DNA of 21,582 nt, taken from contig JAYMSP010003002.1 of assembly GCA_036897095.1 (NCBI GenBank), positions 1 through 21,582 on the forward strand, read 5' to 3'. How positions within the stretch are numbered: the first letter of the stretch is position 1; every line of letters starts with the position of its first letter. This document shows positions 9,120 to 17,600 of the stretch, piece after piece. Under the pieces are notes generated by a model. It had not been told where the DNA came from. It did not search any database and worked only from the letters and a program-made list of their open reading frames with translations. A program made the position numbers and the translations under genes. The stretch comes from Plantago elongata. Its lineage: Eukaryota > Streptophyta > Magnoliopsida > Lamiales > Plantaginaceae.

Positions 9120-9790
9120 TCGCGGTTTGACATCATAGCTTTTTGAGTTGAAATTATAGGGGTTTCTTCTGAAATCATAGTCTTTTTGATTAACATCATA
9201 TTGATTTAGTTGAGATCATATGGTTGGTTTGATATCATAGTTATTTTAGCTTATATCTCAAATTTTCTAGCTGATATCATAGTTTTTTCGTCTGAGATCA
9301 TGGTGTTTTGTTTTGATATCATAGCGCTTTTAATTGAAATAATCGTTTGTTTTAATTGATAACATAGTGTATTTTTAGTTAAGATCATTGTGTGATCTTA
9401 GTTGATATTATAGTTTTTTTGAGTTGCTAATATAATTCTTTAGTCTAAGAACATAGTATTTTATGTTGACATCATACTATTTTTAGTTGAGATTATAGTT
9501 TGTTTTAGTCTGATAACATAGTATATCTTTAGTTGAGATCATAATGTTTAATTTGATATCATAGTCGTTTGAGTTTATATCATAATATGTTTTAGTTTAT
9601 AACATAGTGTGTTTTTAGTTAAGATCACAATATAATCTTAGTTGATATCATAGTTTTTTGAATTGATAACATAAATCTTTAGTCTAAGATCATAGTGATT
9701 TTTGTTGACATCATATTATTTTAATTGAGACCATAGTCTGTTTTAGTCTGATAATATAGTGTGTTTTTAGTTGAGATCATAGTGTTTGGT
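9120..9790. repeat. AT-rich minisatellite with higher-order structure
   Basis: A degenerate unit of about 20 bp, roughly TTTTAGTTGAGATCATAGTG, recurs more than 30 times, with variants GATATCATAG, GATAACATAG and GACATCATA. On top of this is a ~240-bp period: the block starting AACATAGTGTATTTTTAG at 9361 returns as AACATAGTGTGTTTTTAG at 9601, and the next ~170 bases also correspond with shifts of one or two bases. Non-coding; the 88-codon frame beginning at 9761 starts in its edge and is not supported. Confidence 0.85.
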
Positions 9791-11136
9791 TGGATAGATT
9801 TTAATAACTTCATTTTGCTAGTTTGTTGTATTAAAAACTTATGTTTTATGTTTCTATCTAAAGGTTATTTCTTACGAAACTCAATTTTAAAAGAGGAAAA
9901 GGGCCTTACATTTCTCAGTTTTTCTAAAACTTTGATACATATTACCAAAATGATAGTATATATATATAGTGCTCTAAAAACCACGGATTGGTACATGCAG
10001 AAGACTTGCAAGACTTTTGAAAGTTAACCTCCAAGTCACGCTTCCACGAAATTGTTGGTAAATTTTAGAGTTGAATCAGAATGATGTTTACTTCTCTTGA
10101 ATCCATGAAATAGGGGTCTGAATGATCAACATTTGCGGATTTTTCTTGTCAGTATATAAGTTGGTCTCTATCAAATGTATATGACACACAAATCACTAGA
10201 GTGGTGTAATTTAGGTAGCTTATAAATTAGCCTGCAGGTGACCAAGTCCAAGTCTAATATAGTACTCCTATTTTCCAAATCATGATTCAATCCACTACGC
10301 GAGAAGAAACGTGTAAAGTGGACGAACATGTATACTTGTGCCACTATGTTTCATCCATCATGCTTCATGACTTCAAGTCTGACGTGAACGAAGGAAACTC
10401 GCAAATTATACCACACACTTTGAATGAATTTAAAACACACGAACCTTCAAAGTAAAGGACACTTGGTTGGGACATGTTCCCGATTATTATGCATGTTGAT
10501 GAATGACGACGATGATAAGTTCAGGTCAGATATGAACCTAACAAATTATGAGTGTTTATTGCATTGGCCTCTATACTTTTTGTATTGCAGGGTCATAATA
10601 GTAAGTGCTCTCTATCATTTAATAAACCGTGTTAGTTATTTAAATAAGCCGAGTCGTATTCAATATATAATCTAGTTTGAACCGATTCTGACTTGTAAAA
10701 TTAATGAGCTAAAATTAAACTAAAACTCAGTTTAACTTGTACTGATTTTAAACTCAAAACTTGAAGTCAATTCAAAAGGAATCTAAAAGATGATTATGAA
10801 AGAAAAAAAAACCTTATACTGTGTTACGCATACCATGATACCAGTCTTATTATTGACTAAGGCCAACTCAGTGCGTTTGGGAAACCAAAATTTTGTTAGA
10901 GTTTGGAGAACCTTAATTCAGACAACACAGATAGATCTGCTTGAAGACATCCACAGTAAATTCTTCTAGAATTTGTTCTACCGTTTTTACCTTGCATGTT
11001 CTAATAGAAAACTTCTGTATCTTAAACTTAAAGGTTATGACATCAAGAATTTATAAAAGAAATGAACCAAATTTGATCATTAAAACAACGTAAAATCAAA
11101 TGGCGGAAAGAAAGAAATCTCTAATTGCTACTTGTC
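9791..11136. other. Convergent intergenic region including the PTEN2 3' UTR
   Basis: No gene found. The PTEN2 3' UTR must occupy the right part, but I see no convincing polyadenylation signal on the minus strand and leave its end open. Short frames at 9761-10027 and 10424-10675 have no family signature. Confidence 0.5.
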
Positions 11137-11601
11137 TCACTCGCTATCAAAATCTTCATCATCTCCGAAACTGAAAACTGAAGCATCAGCAGCAATGGCC
11201 TTGATGTCAGTGGAATCCATGTTCGGAATTGTGGTGGTGGCTCGTTCCGCTCCACCATCATGCGAGCTAGTGGAAACTCTACTACTAATAGAAATCCGTT
11301 CAGTCTGATTTGATATGCTGGAAACTTTCTCTGCTGTGGAGCCAGATTCTGAATATGAAACTGATCTTCTTGAGGGAGCAGGTTCCTCACCGTCACTATC
11401 AGAGAAGACATCATCTTCATTGTTATGTTTTGTTGAGGTGCTACTTCTTACAGACTTGGCTTTGTTTTCATTGTTAGAAGAATCTCCTGAATCACCAGTG
11501 GTGCTTTTGGAGTCTCGGCTGATGTTTAGCTTCGGTGGGGCTGTACCATCATAATCTACCATAACTATTTCAACTTGAAACCCTGGGGAGGGCAATTTTC
11601 T
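11137..11601 (-). CDS. PTEN2: PTEN2 coding exon 12 (residues 429-582 and stop)
   Basis: Acceptor TTCCCAG; starts 'RKLPSPGFQVEIVMVDYDG', then a Ser/Asn/Glu-rich disordered tail with 'DDVFSDSDGEE' and the conserved C-terminus. Stop TGA at 11139-11137. Confidence 0.95.
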   Translation of the reverse strand, partial: RKLPSPGFQVEIVMVDYDGTAPPKLNISRDSKSTTGDSGDSSNNENKAKSVRSSTSTKHNNEDDVFSDSDGEEPAPSRRSVSYSESGSTAEKVSSISNQTERISISSRVSTSSHDGGAERATTTIPNMDSTDIKAIAADASVFSFGDDEDFDSE

Positions 11602-14600
11602 CTGGGAAATATAGGCATACAACAATGTTATCAAGCTGAGAAACTAATATTGTAGAAGCTGATAACAGATTCCCTTCTACTCAAAATAATCTTCAGAAGC
11701 CATCTTAAGAGTATTTAAAGCTTGAACTTATTGTTGTAGAAGCTGATTATGATATCTACAATGTGCACTTTCAAACACTTCCTTTCTCCAGAATGTTCTT
11801 ATTTTTATTTCAGCAGTATTTAGTTTTTACGAAAACTCACCGGCTTTCTTTTACAAGTCTTTTTCATTCTAATCATAATTGGCTCCAAAGCCTTGTTTGT
11901 TTAATAGTGGAATTATATCAGTGAAGGAACTCAGTGTGTTAAAAAGAAGTGTAACAGAAGTGTTACCCTGTCGAAATCATCAAAGTCGAAACCATTTAAA
12001 AGCACTCTATTTTCCATCATCGTTGTATTCAACCAACTGAAATCAAAGAATGGTTAAGATGTCAAACAGAGATGAAAAGATACAGATGAAAGAACTAGAT
12101 GAGTAACACATAAGCAGACGACTAATGGCAGTAATTTTCCGGACCTAACTCTTGATGGTATAACATTTTCCAGAGCCCTTTACGGATTTCCTTTTGGGAT
12201 AACCAAAAAGTCCTAATGCCTTGGCATTGTGTAGATCTCCCTATATACACTTCAACATTCAAGGGAAAATCAGGTGTGTGACTTTGTATTAAGATATTTT
12301 TTTGTTCATCAAGAACTCTTATCATGTCATACTCATGCCATCATATTACTATAAGGTAACATACTAGTTTCCAAGTTTGATACTAGACAACTTATTAACT
12401 ATGTGTGGGTGCATTAATATAATGTTAGTTAGTTATTATTACTGAAATAACAAGGGAAGGATGGTTCACAGACCAGTAAAAATCTCCTTGACGATCATGA
12501 AATTGAATTTTGAAGTCCCCCACCAGTTCGGTTAGACCAGGTTCTCCTGGCAGAGCAAAGACCACAATTCCCTTTCTTGGAGCACGAATCCAGAAATCTT
12601 CTGGCTGCAAACATTTAACAGGCATCGTTCATTAATTTTGCAGCCGTTCTTTCTGTATGCACGTTTGGGGTAACACGCAATGAAAGAAGATGATCTACTA
12701 AAACAGCCCACCACAGAAAGATGAAGCTATAACGGGACGTGGTCAGAAAGGAATGTTACCATGAGATTCTTGGTTTTTGGATGCTTTTTCGTTGTAAACA
12801 ACACTCCTGCAAAAAATATAGTTGTAAGATTATCATCAGTACAACTAACTTGGAAGCAGTCACAAAATCATAAAGAACTACAAAGTAGATCTCAGGAAAG
12901 ACAGCGGAAAAGCCTACGTTCTATAAACAGCAAATCATTAAATCACCTCAAACTAGGAGTATGTGCCAAACACTTGAGGTAGGGTGGTATTGTTTTTCCT
13001 GATCCTTAGAAAATCTGGCATTTTACTAAGAATTTCACAAGAACCACTACTTGAGATAAAATATAAATAAACACTATATATGTACTTTTTTCTTCATTTG
13101 AGACTTTAACAAAAATGCGCTGAAACAATAACTGTGATATCAGAATGGAGGTACCACAGCAAAAAGAACAAAGAATTGGAAAAACTTAAATGCTAATGTA
13201 CTTTCAGCAGTTTACTTTATCCTCAAGTGCATGGGGCTACTCAAAATGGAGCTCAGTGTCCATCCCTCCAGTTCATAAAATGAGTGCACAAATAATGGAA
13301 AGCCAGGCCAAGTCCAGAAGTCATTGAGGGGTTTTATCTCGTTCATGTCTTGCTATTGTAACTGTTGAGAACAATTTGTGACTTCTTGAGAAACAAGTAC
13401 TTGATTAGTTGGTGTTGTCAGTGTACTAAATTTTAAGCTCATGCTTCAAGAACGAACATGTTACTTGTTACCTGATTTTGACATGTTAAATCAACTAGCC
13501 TAACTGAAACTTGCTTATATTATAATAAAAGACTAAAACATGGACCGAGCAGATGTAAGGCATCATCGGAAAGAAATATGGAGGACAGTATTTCAGTGCA
13601 CCTAGCTGTATGTCAGCTTGCAGAAGAGAACATAATTGATTCCAAAACTTTAGTGCAGTGTCAATCAAGAAACTAAAGGAGAATCCCATGTCCCATCATA
13701 CCGTTGTGATTAGATATTGTTATAGAAGGCCTAACCCAATATGGACATTGGTGAAGTCGAAATCCTCTTAACATGCACCTGTCAAAAAAAGTTTCTTTGA
13801 ATACCTTGCCAGTTACCAGAGACAACATGGTGAATCTTAGAAATGAATCGTCAGGAAAGTACCTGCGCCCAGCGGGAGTTTCACCATTGAACTGCACCAA
13901 GATCCGCTCGAAATATTTCACATACCTCTAATTAAACCATAAATTATGGTTAGTAATTTTTTTATGAAACTATGCGATAGCCCTTGCACAGAACTGTTTA
14001 TGAAATGTTAGACTAACAATCTGGCTAGGAAGAATAAGGCCCTTTGCATCCACACATCTTTTCTGGTTATAGTACTCAATGCACTCCTTGGCAGTCGGGA
14101 AAAACTGCAGTGAAGAAAATAATTGGTAGTTAGATAAAGTGTGCAACATTTACCAAGCATTTTATTGTAGCGATATACTAAGTTTCACCTTTAAGAATAG
14201 AAGGAGACTGCATATCATCAATCCTGTCCTTGCTTTGCCAGCCTTGCAGTGAACAACTACCACATTTAATATGTCCTCTTTTAACCATGAATAAGCACTT
14301 TTACAGAACAGACTTATCAGGTGAATAGGAGGGCAATTGTGGTCGTCAAATGGGAAAGATGCAACCTGATAAATGTGAAGATGTTAAATAGAGAGTGGTA
14401 AATAAAAAAAAGGAAACGAGTGGATCCATTAATTCAAAGCATTGTTATGCAATTCAAGAGACGGCAAGTATTTCGCTCAAACCAAAGTGAGACAAAGAAA
14501 TCTTCTAGATAATTTCAAACCAAGTCATTTTGCTTTCATCTCTCAATGAAAGCAAAATATACATATTTGTCAAAGCGTTTGTAGCCGAGTGGCAAGCTGA

Positions 14601-17600
14601 GACACCCCGTAATCATGAGGTCATGGGTTCGATTCCCCAAAATGGGTGATTATATTCTCTGAATAGAGATCGGTGGTGATTTGCATCTAGAATTGATTGA
14701 TAAATTCGTCTTGTTCAACAATTGTAATTGTAAGGCTATATTTCATGTTAATTAATAAAAAAAAAAAAGTCATTGTAAACTGGCACACACCTTTCCTTCA
14801 AATAAAGAAGCATCATAGAGCCTCTCTGAACAAAGATTGTAGACCTTATATTTATCCTGCATATCAAGAACCTTTTAGATATAAAATCAAATTAAGAACG
14901 GTGAATACAAACAATTGCATCCAGATGACTCAGTAAATAATTCCATCGAGTATTAATGAATCTCAAAGTACAATGCTATCTATCGTTAGTAATTGACCAG
15001 GTAAAGACTCATAGGACATAGCATTCTGATTCCAAGCTCGTGGATCCAACTTGGTGGAAGAGCTTAATCATGAATCAGGTTTCACCAGAAGATATCAAAA
15101 AATTAACAGGTGAGTCGTGACTTTGCAAGAACAAATATGCTGTGTAAAATCTTTCATCCTGATGCTGCAGTGATTAACTGCTTTCGTTTTTGCGTGTAAT
15201 GAATAAAGACTCCTAAATGTACATTTTTGTCTGGCTAACTTTTCATGATAGGCTGGCAAGCTAATCAAAAATATATTCCATTACAGATACGAAGTGTAGT
15301 CTGTTCAATAGTGCTCAAGGAAATATTTCAATAGTGTTCATTAGACCCTTTTTATTTGTGTGCTGATACATATCCAATTATTGATTTGTGTTTTGACTCT
15401 GGTTGTTTTTTCTGCAAGATTTGTCAGAGGAAAGAAATATCGTGACTAGAATTTAAAAGTATCATAACTTGCAAATTGAAATGCTAAACGTTGATCAAGA
15501 ACAGTTATGTCTAACTTTTGGGTTGATGAAGCATGCACCCCAAATTCGGAATCCTGGATGAAATAGTTCAATTGCTTGCCCTTAAGCACAATTTGATCGC
15601 CTTTGAACACAAGGTATACCCTCAGGCCTCAACCACTAAATAGTAACGAAAGCAACAAAACAAGTTCTGTCGGAACCTTTTGCGAGCTGAACTCCCTGCT
15701 GCAACACTTTAAGTTATAAGGTAAGTGTTGTCAATCCCGGATTGTCGCACGTATTGGGCTGCCAAAAAATCTAGGAAAGTGGTAGTGGGATGGCCGGATA
15801 CTAGTAGTTGAGGAAAGTGAGGGAAAATTGGTCATTTACCCTAACGAATCACTGTCCCGTCGAAATCCCTGTCTGGGAAATCCCGGGATCGTTCGGGGTG
15901 CTATCCCGGGATAGAGGTATATATCCCGGGCAGGTCTGAAATGCTCCGGTGCCGTGCATGATTGACAACACTGGTATGGAGAGGAAGAGGAGCTCAAAGA
16001 AGGATATGAGAGGGAGAGGAGAATTCTCATGTTGTGTTATAAAAATGAGGGAGAAGGCCCCTTCTATAGCTAGGAAAAACTAGCTCAAAGGTCACAAATA
16101 AATCAAAGTATTGAGGCCACCATTAAACTTTGTTGGAAATCAAAGCCCATGAATTTGAAAATTGTGACCTTGTATACTATGAGGAAGAGGAGAGAAGTTG
16201 AAAGAAATAGATGAGAGGGAGAGAATAATTCTTATGTTGTCTTTAAAAAATGGTGGAGAAACCACAATTTATAGCCCGAGAAAGCTAGCTCAAAGGTCAC
16301 AAATCAATCAACACCATTAAACCTCATTTGAAATGGAAGCCCATGGATTCGGAATTTGAAACCTTTGAGCTAGCTTTTCCTAGCTATAAAAGGTGGTTTC
16401 TCCATCATTTTGAGACACACCATTAGAATTCTCCATTCCCTCCCATCTACTTCTTTGAACTTCTCTTCTTCCTACTCATATCATATAGTGTTGCATTTTT
16501 GTATAGAGAGTCGTTCAAGGGATTCTGCACTCCAAAGGTTCAATAGAATTAGTTTTCTCCCTTCCAAAACTAGTTAGTGACAGGGCACTGTATCTTGGAG
16601 CATTCCATGCTTAGAGGCCCAAACCCCAAAGTATAAGAAAGGTGAGCAAATTATGCTCAAGGACAAACCGTAAACTGCTGCCTCGTCCATGGTTAAATCA
16701 GTATTATGCTAATACGGTTCATGGACCATTCCACTAATATTCAAAAGTCGAATGTATGTGTTCTTGATCTTGATCAACTCATTGATCTTTTTTAATTTGT
16801 CAGTTGTGATTTGTATTGCATACTGATCATGTTGGTGATTTCCTTGGCAAACTATGCGAAGAAAACCAACTTGAGTCCAACAGTTTGAACATGAGAAGTG
16901 AGGATCTGACTCATGCTTTCTGTTTTCACAAACAGCGCCAAAAGGGCCTCTTTGTTATTTGAGAATTAAAGTAACAGGGATACGTGGATTCATTGATGCT
17001 ACCTGGGACGCATGGGGTGTGTTCAACATTTTTACATCTTACCGGAAGAAAGTTTTACCTGCACCAGGTCAAGAATTAATTTTGTGGAACGTGTAGCTGG
17101 CCTGCTCCACAATAGTTAGTGGGGCACACCAAATCAATATGTGTTGGGGATTAAATCTAGCCACAAGGATCCTGCAATCCCGTAGCGTTTTCAGGCCTGT
17201 CCTTGTTAGATATACCTCTACCCGGGGTTGCATAGCATCCCATACGAACCCACTGTATCCCGGACAAGGATCACGGCAAATCCCCACCGGATAGAGCCGA
17301 GTCATACTATGCATCCAGGACCTCACAAGTGGATCCAGGTACTATCTCGAGTAGCTTGTATCTTGGTCCGATTTGAAGTTTTATGCTTCTTGTTTGGACC
17401 TGTAGAGGCTAAGAGGACAGGCATGATGCCTGGACCCTGGAGCAGTTGGGATTTACTCCTACCCATCCGTATGATTGTTTTGACTCTGAACTAAAGTCGT
17501 GTTCCTCGTTTTACTACAGTGTGTGAAAAGAAGTGGAAAAAAGTGGGAAATATCTGCTCCCTAAAGTGTAGAGATGAATTTGTGACTTGGTGCAGTGAAA

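Noticed and set aside
9120..9790. CRISPR-like array
   Set aside because: The repeats are contiguous and degenerate without unique spacers, and the DNA is from a plant.
12122..12982. Short frames in PTEN2 introns 9-10 and overlapping exons 9-10
   Set aside because: They are intronic or shifted readings; the real exons here are 12474-12604 and 12760-12806, fixed by splice sites and protein match.
14582..14640. True tRNA gene
   Set aside because: A and B boxes are present but no acceptor stem, anticodon stem or sensible anticodon can be folded; the A tail points to a SINE.
17069..17494. Overlapping frames on both strands in the GC-richer part of intron 3
   Set aside because: Neither has a motif, they overlap on opposite strands, and both sit inside the PTEN2 intron.
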